Source: Acidimicrobiales bacterium
GTDB taxonomy: Bacteria; Actinomycetota; Acidimicrobiia; Acidimicrobiales; Poriferisodalaceae
DNA: 64,000 bases
Direction of reading: 5' to 3'
Assembly (NCBI GenBank): GCA_014239555.1
Contig: JAAZYR010000001.1
Span: forward strand, 124,001 to 188,000
The notes beneath the pieces were generated by a model. It made no database searches, had not been told where the DNA came from, and worked only from the letters and a program-made list of their open reading frames with translations. Below, one piece after another: positions 8,524 to 16,261 of this stretch. The position numbers were made by a program, and so were the translations under genes. How positions within the stretch are numbered: the first letter of the stretch is position 1; the number at the start of each line of letters is the position of its first letter.

Positions 8524-8817
8524 ATGGGTCAACCTGTTCGAGTTGCCGAAAAAATTTCTCCCACTAGTCCCGGTACTATCCGGTTCGAAACCAACCGACC
8601 GCTGACTGGAATGGGTCATCGTTACTACCACAGCGCGTCAGATGCTTTAAGCGATGAAGATCCGGCCGATGTCCTCGCAGCACGGCTGTTCGAGCGTGGA
8701 GGCATTGACTACCTACACGTTTACGGCAACGTAGCAACTGTCGACCTTGCAAAGGGATACACGTCTGAAGGAATCGTCGACGTCATCACTGGCTTATTCG
8801 CTCATTACAAAACTTGA
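8524..8817 (+). CDS. NifU/Nfu N-terminal domain protein
   Basis: A 97-residue protein consisting only of the domain found at the N-terminus of Nfu proteins (Nfu_N, PF08712). It shows the hallmark sequence N-R-P-L-T (25-29), the DPADVLAARLFE segment, and GIDYLHVYGNVATVDLAKG. In full-length Nfu this domain precedes the CxxC Fe-S-binding NifU domain, which is absent here, and there is no cysteine in the protein. It may assist Fe-S cluster delivery as a separate subunit, but the role of stand-alone copies is not established. Confidence 0.85.
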   Translation: MGQPVRVAEKISPTSPGTIRFETNRPLTGMGHRYYHSASDALSDEDPADVLAARLFERGGIDYLHVYGNVATVDLAKGYTSEGIVDVITGLFAHYKT

Positions 8818-8848
8818 GTTTTGAGAGGTGCTTCCCCCGACGTTTTGA

Positions 8849-8864
8849 TCGAACGTATGTTCGG
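8849..8864. promoter_or_regulatory. LexA (SOS) box upstream of imuA'
   Basis: TCGAACGTATGTTCGG matches the actinobacterial LexA operator TCGAAC-N4-GTTCGA at all but the last base. It ends 13 bp before the GTG start of imuA'. Together with the second box at 16235-16250 it predicts DNA-damage induction of the mutasome. Confidence 0.85.
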
Positions 8865-8877
8865 TTAAGGTTGAAGG

Positions 8878-9630
8878 GTGACTCGTTCGGCCTTTGTTGT
8901 TCCTTCCCTGAGCAAGGTAAACCAATTAGTTGAGCCCATAGTTTTGGCTCGCGACCGAACTTTCCCAATAGTTGATGAACTATCTGGGTTATTCGCGGAC
9001 AGAGGGGTACGACGAGGATCCACTATTGGAGTTGCGGGGAATGCAGCTGTCAGTCTTGCTGTTGCTTTAAGTGTTGGAGTATCCCGTTCTGGAGGATGGG
9101 TGGTAGCGGTAGGGCTTCCATCTGTTGGTTCGCTGGCGGCGTCTGAGCTAGGTGCTGAACTTTCAAGGTGGGCTTTCATAGACAGACCCGGCAACCAAGC
9201 AGGAGATGTTCTACATGCTTTAGTGGCAAGTGTTGATCTGGTTTTGGTTGGCCCGGGTATCAAATTACGCACTGGGCATGGTCGCAGAATCGTTGCACGC
9301 ATGCGTGAACGGGGAACTTCAGTCATTGCTGTTGACAATCCCCGCCTTTTCAATTCGCGCGCTGATGTCAGTTTGAGGACTAAACGAACTGCGTGGACTG
9401 GTATCGGCAGTGGCCATGGTCGTTTAATTTCTCGCAGGGTAGAGATAGAAGCCACGGGCCGAGGTGCTAATGCAAGCCCTCGCCGACAACTCCTGTGGCT
9501 CCCCGATGGGAAAGGTCGATTAAGCGTCATCGATCAAAGTAACGGACCAAGAAATTCATCAAGATCCACACGCGCGGAGAATAAAAAAGTGTTCTCCGAG
9601 TTAGCTGAGTCAACTCTCCGGGCTAGTTAA
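8878..9630 (+). CDS. imuA': ImuA'-like RecA-fold accessory protein of the mutasome
   Basis: The 250-residue protein is assigned by fold pattern and context. Residues 35-165 follow a RecA-like strand-helix order (GSTIGVAGNAAVSLAVAL, GGWVVAVGLPSVGSLAA, DLVLVGPGI, TSVIAVD), but the P-loop position reads GVAGNAAVS and has no GKS/T, so ATP binding is doubtful. This agrees with actinobacterial ImuA', a shortened RecA relative that recruits ImuB and DnaE2. A LexA box lies just upstream, and imuB starts 18 bp downstream. The C-terminus is basic and Ser/Arg-rich (NSSRSTR). The GTG start at 8878 is the first in frame after the operator. Confidence 0.78.
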   Translation: MTRSAFVVPSLSKVNQLVEPIVLARDRTFPIVDELSGLFADRGVRRGSTIGVAGNAAVSLAVALSVGVSRSGGWVVAVGLPSVGSLAASELGAELSRWAFIDRPGNQAGDVLHALVASVDLVLVGPGIKLRTGHGRRIVARMRERGTSVIAVDNPRLFNSRADVSLRTKRTAWTGIGSGHGRLISRRVEIEATGRGANASPRRQLLWLPDGKGRLSVIDQSNGPRNSSRSTRAENKKVFSELAESTLRAS

Positions 9631-9648
9631 GTCACCTCGGGAATAACG

Positions 9649-11265
9649 ATGACAGAAGATGCTCGGACATTGGTGCTGGTAATTCCCCATTGGCCAACAA
9701 TTGCTGCTGGAGTGGCTTACAACTGCCCTGCAGCCGTAACGCACATGAATCGAGTTGTTGATGCGACCCCTGCGGCAGTTGAGCATGGGGTTGTAGCAGG
9801 TATTCGCCGTCGCGAAGCTCAAAGACTTTGCCCGGAATTAGAAATGATCGACGACGATGAAGCCCGCAATGCCCGCAAGTTTCATTTGATCGTGGCAGCG
9901 CTTGAGTCGATAACTCCCCGTGTTGAGGTCTCAACGGGCGGGTGGTGTTCATTTCCAACTCGGGGGCCGTCGCGTTATTTCGGTGGTGATGAGACTCTCG
10001 CTCAACTAGTTGCCGAACGAGCTCTGCATGCTTTATGTAACACGTTGGATGTGGCTGAGGTTCCTAGGGTTATTAGACCCCGAGTTGGAGTAGCCGATAG
10101 TCGCTTCACAGCATGTTTGGCGGCTTTCCCTAAAAATCTTCCGCTCATCCAAATTGTTACGCCCGGAACTAGCTCTAAATTTTTAGCTCCGTTTCCAGTG
10201 GACACTCTTGGTAGGAAAGAGTCACCGTTGGTTGACGCTGCGGACCTCGTTGATGTGTTCCAGCGGCTCGGCTTGCGCACGCTTGGTGACATTGCTTCTT
10301 TACCGGCTGACCACTTACTCGCACGGTTTGGTTCACCTGGATTACTGGCGCACCGATTATCTCTAGGGATAGATAGTCGGATCTCGCAAACCCATCTGAT
10401 TTCAGATGTAGTGGTAGAGGAAAGCGAAATTGAACCTCCATCTGAAGGCACAGAAACAGCCGTGTTCCTCGCGAAAACACTGGCCGATGCAATTCACAAA
10501 CGTCTATCTAGCAAAGGGTTAGCGTGCGTTCGGATATTGATTGAAGTGGAATCCGAACATGGTGAAACTTCTAGTCGGTATTGGCGAAATGAACACCAGT
10601 TCACTCCAACAGCTATAACCGACCGGGTTCGTTGGCAGCTTGAAGGATGGTGTCATCCAACAAGTGGCCCTACAGGACGACTGTCCTTGGTGCGATTGGT
10701 AGCTGATGAAGTGGTTCCTGACGATGGTCGCCAGTTGGGGTTTTGGGGAGGAGAAGCACCCAGCGACGAGCGCGTGGTGAGATCTTTAGCGCGTATCCAA
10801 GGAATGTTGGGTCCGGATGCGGTAACGGTGGTTGAACATCGAGAAGGCCGACGTTTGCCAGATATCGAACAGCGAGTTTCGCTGACAGTTACTGGGTTCG
10901 ATCCCGACCGAAGCGTCGTCACGCCTCAGGCAATGGCGGCGCCATGGCCGGGTCGGCTACCTGCACCTCTACCCGCCGTAGTTTTCCGACAAGCTCAGCA
11001 ACTGATTGTGACAGATGCTGCGGGACAACCAGTCCAGGTCAGTGGCCGAGGTCAAATCGGAGGAGATCCGGCTCATGCTCAAGGAGAACTATTGGGATCA
11101 CATTTGATTGTTGGTTGGGGAGGTCCCTGGTTCCTCGATGAGAGGTGGTGGGATTCTGCTAGGAAACACCGACAGGCGAGATTTCAGTTATTGCTTGCCG
11201 ATGGAACAGCTCATCTTTGCGTGGTCCAAAGTGGGAAGTGGTGGCTTGAGGCGTCCTATGAGTGA
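9649..11265 (+). CDS. imuB: ImuB, catalytically inactive Y-family polymerase homologue
   Basis: It has 538 residues with the Y-family layout: palm/fingers in residues 1-200, a helix-hairpin-helix thumb around 205-245 (QRLGLRTLGDIASLPADHLLARFG), little finger to about 355, then an extra C-terminal region. The acidic residues of active Y polymerases are missing: strand 1 reads VLVIPHWP instead of FxDxD, and the SxDE region reads VEVSTGGW. QLGFWG at 362-367 corresponds to the beta-clamp motif of mycobacterial ImuB (QLPLWG). It would serve as the scaffold connecting the clamp, ImuA' and DnaE2. It is co-transcribed with imuA' under the LexA box at 8849. Confidence 0.92.
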   Translation: MTEDARTLVLVIPHWPTIAAGVAYNCPAAVTHMNRVVDATPAAVEHGVVAGIRRREAQRLCPELEMIDDDEARNARKFHLIVAALESITPRVEVSTGGWCSFPTRGPSRYFGGDETLAQLVAERALHALCNTLDVAEVPRVIRPRVGVADSRFTACLAAFPKNLPLIQIVTPGTSSKFLAPFPVDTLGRKESPLVDAADLVDVFQRLGLRTLGDIASLPADHLLARFGSPGLLAHRLSLGIDSRISQTHLISDVVVEESEIEPPSEGTETAVFLAKTLADAIHKRLSSKGLACVRILIEVESEHGETSSRYWRNEHQFTPTAITDRVRWQLEGWCHPTSGPTGRLSLVRLVADEVVPDDGRQLGFWGGEAPSDERVVRSLARIQGMLGPDAVTVVEHREGRRLPDIEQRVSLTVTGFDPDRSVVTPQAMAAPWPGRLPAPLPAVVFRQAQQLIVTDAAGQPVQVSGRGQIGGDPAHAQGELLGSHLIVGWGGPWFLDERWWDSARKHRQARFQLLLADGTAHLCVVQSGKWWLEASYE

Positions 11266-11301
11266 CCAAGAACAACACGGTAGCTATTCCTGGCCAAGTG
11301 A

Positions 11302-12627
11302 TTACCGACCGTTAACGGACCAATGCCAAGGTTCACTTGGCAAATTACGGAACCCGTACTTGGAAGCGTTTCGTTTCAACCACCGGAAGCCGGATGTATT
11401 ACTCCAAAGGGCTCGACCATTTTGCGTGAAGTCCACCGCCAAACCGCGTTCATGCATTGAGGCGCCAGGTCGTGCCGTTGGTGGACGACATTGGTAAGAA
11501 GGTTTGTGGTAAACGGCCCAGTTGCTGGTCCCGCAATGGGCTCGCCTTAACGCAATTTGTGACGTTGAACTGCGGTACCCGCCTCCACCCAAACGGATAC
11601 CGTCCCGCGAAGCGGCCTTCAAAAGAGCGAGGAGTTTGTCGGCAATCGACTCATGGACTCGGATGCCCCAAACTGTTGACAGTTCAGATCTATCGAAATC
11701 GATAGAAGTCGGGGCACCAGCGATACCGAGCAATCTTCGACGGCGCGCTTCTTCAGCTTCTCTGCGCTTGCGTTCTGCCTCAAGTCGTAAACGTTCTTCT
11801 TCCTTTCGTTTTGCTTTTTCGGCCCTAATCACGCGAGACAGGTTGTCGTTCTCTGTCGCGATTTCTTTGGCCATCTCAGCATCAAGCTCCGCTAAAGCTG
11901 CGGACTCAAAGAGACGAACTTCCAGGCGGTCCTCCGCGTCAAGGACGACTCGTGCTTGTAAGCCGACCGCTTCCAAGAGTTGTTCCAACTGAACTGCAGC
12001 GTCGGACTGAAGTAATTCACGTCGAACAGCAGCTTCATTCAAAGCTTTAGTGGCTACCTGCGTATCGACCTGAAGGGCTCGAAGTCGGTCAGAAGTATTG
12101 TTGATGTCTCCGAAAGCGGCTCCGATCAACGTCTGTACGCGAGCCGCTTTGTAGATATCGCCCGTACGTGCCAACCCAAAAGAACCCTCAATCGTGGAAT
12201 CGCGGCCAATGTAAGTCTGAAGAGCCAAATCGTTGACTTGAGCCTGCAGAGTTGTCTGCTGGTCGGCGAGCTCGGCAGATTTACGCTCTGCTGCGGTGAC
12301 GGCTAGGACCGCTCCCTCTAGCGCTCTATCAGCGCGAGTGACGTCGTCGCGTTGTTCAGCGACCAGAAGCTCGAGATCGGCTAGAGCCTGCTCTACCTCG
12401 GAAACCTCAGCGGTAGCAGTGTCAACCACCTGAGCCTGACTGAGAATTTCTTTCTGAAAAACGTCGCGCTCTTTTCGGAGTTGCCTTACCTGCTCCTCAA
12501 GCGCTGCCTTTTCTTTTCTTAATTGAGCACTGCTTTTACCAGCGCCGCTGGCGTTAGGAACTGCGAGGACCGTGCCCATTAGCAATACGGCGATTGCCGA
12601 TGCAGCGAAACGAAATGGACGTGGCAG
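11302..12627 (-). CDS. Secreted coiled-coil M15 (VanY-like) D,D-carboxypeptidase family protein
   Basis: Residues 15-290 (counted from the TTG at 12585) are almost entirely heptad-like coiled coil, ending in a KRKEEERLRLEAERKRREAE stretch. The C-terminal 130 residues carry the LAS/M15 zinc motifs GGGYRS, SxHxxGxAxD (SMHERGLAVDF) and WHW. It probably trims peptidoglycan peptides, the coiled coil acting as a FtsX/EnvC-like regulator or spacer. The start is unusual: TTG at 12585 lacks a signal-peptide n-region, whereas the frame continues upstream to a CTG at 12627 preceded by AAGGA (12640-12636, 8 nt away). From there the protein reads MPRPFRFAASAIAVLLMGTVLA, a proper signal sequence. No ATG, GTG or TTG lies between. 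Confidence 0.85.
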   Translation of the reverse strand: MPRPFRFAASAIAVLLMGTVLAVPNASGAGKSSAQLRKEKAALEEQVRQLRKERDVFQKEILSQAQVVDTATAEVSEVEQALADLELLVAEQRDDVTRADRALEGAVLAVTAAERKSAELADQQTTLQAQVNDLALQTYIGRDSTIEGSFGLARTGDIYKAARVQTLIGAAFGDINNTSDRLRALQVDTQVATKALNEAAVRRELLQSDAAVQLEQLLEAVGLQARVVLDAEDRLEVRLFESAALAELDAEMAKEIATENDNLSRVIRAEKAKRKEEERLRLEAERKRREAEEARRRRLLGIAGAPTSIDFDRSELSTVWGIRVHESIADKLLALLKAASRDGIRLGGGGYRSSTSQIALRRAHCGTSNWAVYHKPSYQCRPPTARPGASMHERGLAVDFTQNGRALWSNTSGFRWLKRNASKYGFRNLPSEPWHWSVNGR

Positions 12628-12696
12628 GTCGAAAATCCTTTTTCTTACGGTTGTCGACCAAAGGTACCGATCAATGGCGGGTTTGGGGTATCGCCC

Positions 12697-13536
12697 TCAA
12701 CTAATAATCTCATCGATGACCGTGTTGGCGAGAATACCTAGATCTGTAACCTCAAATTCGACTGTGTCTCCTTGGGCTAACCACACCTGAGGTTCCATAG
12801 ATCCACCGGTGCCTTCGGGTGAGCCAGTAGCGATTATGTCGCCCGGTTCTAACGGCATTATTTTTGATAGATACGCGATGATTTCCTGAACGCTAAAAAT
12901 CATTTCTTTAACACTCGCGTTTTGTCGCTCTTCCCCATTCACTCGAGTCATCACCGAAAGCTTCGAAGGGTCGGGGATTACGTCGTCGGTGACAATCCAC
13001 GGACCACACGACCCGGACCGATAGAAGTTCTTTCCCGCCGCGACGGCATGCCTCTGCCAATCTCGAACCGAACCGTCATTCAGAATTGTGTACCCGGCCA
13101 CATGCTCCAATGCCTGAGATTCAGAAATGTGTCTGCCTGAACGACCGATTACCACCGCTAGCTCAACTTCATAATCAAGCTGTACTGACGCGATCGGGCG
13201 GAGTAATTCCCCGTTGTGAGGAACTAAGGATCCCGGTGGTTTGTTGAAGTACACGGGTTGGTTCGGCGTTTTCACCTCCCCGCCTAGCGGATACTTCTTG
13301 TGATAATTGAGCCCTGCGCAGAGCAAGCGATGTTGATCTGTAATTGGCAGATCAAAAGCGATGGAGTCCCAAGAGTGGTCGACCGGCAAATTCTCGAAAG
13401 TGCGTATTTGGTCCATTTCCCCGAGCGCGGTTCTTAAAGTAGTCGCTTTCATTCGTTGACCTAGATTGATCACCCCCTCAGTTGTTGCGATTCCGTAGTG
13501 GCGTTCATCACCGATAAGAAAACTGAGAAGTCTCAC
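12697..13536 (-). CDS. Fumarylacetoacetate hydrolase (FAH) family protein
   Basis: The 279-residue protein has the FAH C-terminal domain from residue 70 on: LLCAGLNYHKK, the metal-binding DYEVELAVVIG with its two glutamates, NDGSVRDWQ, and PGDIIATGSPEGTG near the end. Such enzymes hydrate or cleave 2-oxo acids in catechol and homoprotocatechuate degradation, or decarboxylate oxaloacetate. The exact reaction cannot be read. It lies alone between the M15 peptidase (convergent operon direction, 69 bp) and the divergent HAD gene. Confidence 0.9.
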   Translation of the reverse strand: MRLLSFLIGDERHYGIATTEGVINLGQRMKATTLRTALGEMDQIRTFENLPVDHSWDSIAFDLPITDQHRLLCAGLNYHKKYPLGGEVKTPNQPVYFNKPPGSLVPHNGELLRPIASVQLDYEVELAVVIGRSGRHISESQALEHVAGYTILNDGSVRDWQRHAVAAGKNFYRSGSCGPWIVTDDVIPDPSKLSVMTRVNGEERQNASVKEMIFSVQEIIAYLSKIMPLEPGDIIATGSPEGTGGSMEPQVWLAQGDTVEFEVTDLGILANTVIDEIIS

Positions 13537-13589
13537 GGTTATGACCCTAGTGATGGCGAGGACATGAAGTCGTTGTCGCTAGCGTTCGA

Positions 13590-14237
13590 GTGGTGAGTCC
13601 ACAAGTAGTGATCTTCGATGTTGGCGGCGTCCTTGTAGGGTCGCCGTTTCTTGCTGCCCTGCGATGGGCGAAAGAGTGGGATCTTCCACGAGCGTCGTTA
13701 GAAAAGCTATTTGGGGAATATTCTCGAAGTGTCCAACCGGGCGAACAGCCCCCAATGTGGCACGAAGTGGAATGCGGACGTGTTGCCCTCACCGAGTTCG
13801 TGGAACATATGAGGTTAATGCTGGAATCAGAATTGCCCAAAGGTCACAAAGCTAGAGGGCTGACGGCGTCAGACTTCGATCCATTCGCCGAAGCAGAGGC
13901 CATTCCGATCATGGTTGACCTGGCTAAGGAGATAAGGGAAGGCGGTGTTCGCACCGCAATTCTTACCAACAATGTCAAAGAGTGGCGGAATTGGAGAGAC
14001 CGTATACCGATCGAAGAGTTCGATCCGGTGATTGACTCGTGCGAAGTTGGCGTGCGAAAACCCGATCCAGCGATCTACTCGCTTATCTGCAACCGCATGG
14101 ATGTAGCTCCCAGCGATTGCCTCTTTCTCGATGATCACCTTGGAAACGTTGAAGCAGCGTTAGCAGCTGGGCTTGAAGCTCTGCAGGTAACTGAAGATTT
14201 CGCAGCCGCAGCGAACAAAGTTCGAGCGCGTCTCTAA
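13590..14237 (+). CDS. HAD-superfamily hydrolase (GGV type)
   Basis: A 215-residue HAD-IA protein. Motif I reads VIFDVGGVLVG, so the nucleophile Asp is present but the usual second Asp (DxD) is Gly, as in YihX-like and epoxide-hydrolase-N-domain phosphatases. Motif II is AILTNN, motif III KPD (GVRKPDPAIY) and motif IV FLDDHLGN. The substrate is unknown, probably a phosphomonoester. A relative with the same GGV signature is at 53278. It starts with GTG at 13590 (another GTG is the next codon), and its stop overlaps by 4 bp with the convergent gene ending at 14234. Confidence 0.87.
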   Translation: MVSPQVVIFDVGGVLVGSPFLAALRWAKEWDLPRASLEKLFGEYSRSVQPGEQPPMWHEVECGRVALTEFVEHMRLMLESELPKGHKARGLTASDFDPFAEAEAIPIMVDLAKEIREGGVRTAILTNNVKEWRNWRDRIPIEEFDPVIDSCEVGVRKPDPAIYSLICNRMDVAPSDCLFLDDHLGNVEAALAAGLEALQVTEDFAAAANKVRARL

Positions 14238-14710
14238 TCGCTACGAATCAACCGAACTGGCTCGCCGCCGCCGGCTCTGATGGTGCGTTCGGCGCGTTCA
14301 ATATCTGCCCCGTGAATGACGCCGGTCCACTCCGGAAGTTCTAGGGGAACCTCCGGTTTATCGGTATGTAAAATCAGTCGAGCTTCGACATCGACCTCCC
14401 AGTTGCGGACTAACTCTGCCCTCTGGCCGCGGACGGAAATGAGGTGAAGGCCAGTCGCCGTCGCCGCCAGAACCGAACGTCTTCGGCGCGCAAAATGATC
14501 CCACCCCGCTAACACTGATATTGCTAAAGGCAAAAGAGTTCCCCATAGTGACGCCAGTACGAAACCAACGGCGCATAGCGCACATCGCGCGACGAGCTCT
14601 CTGCGTTGCGCAGGTACTAAGCAGGGATCGCTAACTGTGACGCCAGCACGAACCTCCGTTCCCAGGACACGAGATAACAAGGCGCTGTCGGCGAGAGAGC
14701 GACGACTCAT
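14234..14710 (-). CDS. Hypothetical membrane protein with two transmembrane segments
   Basis: A 158-residue protein I do not recognise. Hydrophobic residues around 43-70 (ALCAVGFVLASLWGTLLPLAISVLAG) form one hairpin or two short membrane helices, followed by the basic stretch FARRRRS. The C-terminal 80 residues are soluble and predicted mixed alpha/beta. Such small proteins with a membrane hairpin and a soluble tail are common hypotheticals in actinobacteria. It overlaps the HAD gene tail to tail by 4 bp. Confidence 0.65.
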   Translation of the reverse strand: MSRRSLADSALLSRVLGTEVRAGVTVSDPCLVPAQRRELVARCALCAVGFVLASLWGTLLPLAISVLAGWDHFARRRRSVLAATATGLHLISVRGQRAELVRNWEVDVEARLILHTDKPEVPLELPEWTGVIHGADIERAERTIRAGGGEPVRLIRSD

Positions 14711-14756
14711 GAATGTTCTCGGCCGGGGTAGTCATCGAGTTCTCTCACCGACTGCC

Positions 14757-16190
14757 TCATTGCGCCCACACGCCCGGTGTTCGGTGATGCCATGGCGCAG
14801 CAAGTTCGAGTTGGTTGCCCAGTTGCAGCAATGAAATTTCGCCATGCATAGGACCCACTAGCTGAACCCCCACTGGCAGTCCGTTGTCGTTCATATGGAT
14901 GGGAAGTGAAATTGCTGGCTGCCCTGTGATATTGAACTGAACGGTGAAGAGCAGTATTTCCCGCAAGCGTTTGGTGCCCAGCTTGGGGTTCCTCAGCTCT
15001 CCCAGTTTTGGCGGTGGCTCGGCAATGACGGGCGTCAACAAGATGTCGAACTCATTCCACCACTCAGCCATGCGCCTTGTGTACAAGTTGAACCACTCGA
15101 CTGAAGCTAAATAGTCGGCAGCCGTGCGTCTACGTCCGAACTCCACTAAAGCTCGCGTATCGGCTTCCATGTCGTTGGGCTCGAAGGGCCTTCCTATCGC
15201 TTCGCTCAACTTGGCCACCGAGTGAGCCTCGTTCGATGCCATCACAATCTTGAAGTGTTCAAATAGATCGTCATCGAAAAGGGCTACGGGGCTGTCGGAC
15301 TGAACTTTGTGACCAAGACCCTCAAGCAGTGCGGCTGTCTTTTCGACAGCATCTACACAATCAGAATGAACTGGACCCCAGGCTGAACGTGTAACGAATC
15401 CGATTCTTAGTGGACTTGGGTCAATCGAAGAAGCTTCCTCGAACGGCACCGTAGGTATTGGAGCCCAGTAAGGGTCACCTGGCCATGGCCGAGAGATTCC
15501 ATCTAATACTCGTGCGCTGTCGCGGATTGTTCGAGTAACAACGCCGTCAATTGCCGCACCAGCCCATCCTTCTCCGATTTTGGGACCAAATGACACTCGA
15601 CCTCGACTGGGTTTTAGACCCACTAAACCGCATTCGGAAGCGGGAATTCTAATAGACCCCCCGCCATCATTTGCGTGAGCGATAGGAACGATCCCTGCAG
15701 CTACGGCAGCGGCGGACCCGCCACTTGAACCGCCGGTCGAATGGCTCAAATCCCATGGATTCTTGCAGGCCCCATAGGCAGTAGGTTCAGTCGTGATGGT
15801 GCCACCGAACTCAGGGGTGTTGGTTCGACCAAAGTTCACCAGCCCTAAGCGATCAAACATCGTCGCTAGATGCGTCGTATGTTCAGCTCGGTAATCTGAA
15901 TTTCGGAGAGCCACGTTGCCTGCATGATATGGATCGCCTTTAGTCATGACGGTCAGATCCTTCGTAAGGAAGGGCACTCCCCACAGACTCGCCTCTTTAG
16001 GGGCAGGCAAGTCGACCATTCGTTGAGCCCGGTCGCGAGCCTGTTCATCCAAACGGTGGATAATCGCGTTTAGCTGAGGATTTAGGGCATTAGCGCGGGT
16101 GATTGCATCCTCAAGTAATTCAATCGGCGAGGCCTTGCCTGCTTTTACGAGACCTGCGAGTTCGACGCCGTCCATCATCGCGTTCTGCAT
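14757..16190 (-). CDS. Amidase (amidase signature family)
   Basis: At 477 residues this is a normal amidase-signature enzyme. The triad is visible: Lys77 (FLTKDL), cis-Ser155 in STGGSSGGS and nucleophile Ser179 in [10 protein letters not shown]. It hydrolyses an amide or nitrile-derived amide; the substrate is unknown. The start is the ATG at 16190. The in-frame ATG at 16235 would overlap the LexA box and add 15 non-family residues. Because its promoter lies in the same 71 bp that hold the LexA operator of dnaE2, LexA could also affect its transcription, though this is not established. Confidence 0.92.
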   Translation of the reverse strand: MQNAMMDGVELAGLVKAGKASPIELLEDAITRANALNPQLNAIIHRLDEQARDRAQRMVDLPAPKEASLWGVPFLTKDLTVMTKGDPYHAGNVALRNSDYRAEHTTHLATMFDRLGLVNFGRTNTPEFGGTITTEPTAYGACKNPWDLSHSTGGSSGGSAAAVAAGIVPIAHANDGGGSIRIPASECGLVGLKPSRGRVSFGPKIGEGWAGAAIDGVVTRTIRDSARVLDGISRPWPGDPYWAPIPTVPFEEASSIDPSPLRIGFVTRSAWGPVHSDCVDAVEKTAALLEGLGHKVQSDSPVALFDDDLFEHFKIVMASNEAHSVAKLSEAIGRPFEPNDMEADTRALVEFGRRRTAADYLASVEWFNLYTRRMAEWWNEFDILLTPVIAEPPPKLGELRNPKLGTKRLREILLFTVQFNITGQPAISLPIHMNDNGLPVGVQLVGPMHGEISLLQLGNQLELAAPWHHRTPGVWAQ

Positions 16191-16224
16191 AAGTGAAAGG
16201 TACCCCGAAAGAAGCCCCCTTCTC

Positions 16225-16254
16225 TTGACGAACACCGAACATATGTTCGATTAT
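16225..16254 (+). promoter_or_regulatory. Promoter of dnaE2 with the LexA box between -35 and -10
   Basis: TTGACG (16225-16230) and GATTAT (16249-16254) are 18 nt apart and bracket the operator at 16235-16250. Initiation about 7 nt downstream would fall on the ATG at 16262, so the transcript may be leaderless; no ribosome binding site is visible before that ATG. This is a prediction from hexamer matches. Confidence 0.5.
16235..16250. promoter_or_regulatory. LexA (SOS) box upstream of dnaE2
   Basis: CCGAACATATGTTCGA matches TCGAAC-N4-GTTCGA at 15 of 16 positions, the inner 12 bases (GAACATATGTTC) being a perfect palindrome. It ends 11 bp before the dnaE2 start. It is the partner of the box at 8849-8864, and both precede genes of the same translesion complex. 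Confidence 0.88.
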
Positions 16255-16261
16255 CTATGGC

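Noticed and set aside
8865..9530. 221-residue open frame antisense to imuA'
   Set aside because: Low-complexity Arg/Pro/Ser composition, no family features and complete overlap with the RecA-like gene behind a LexA box.
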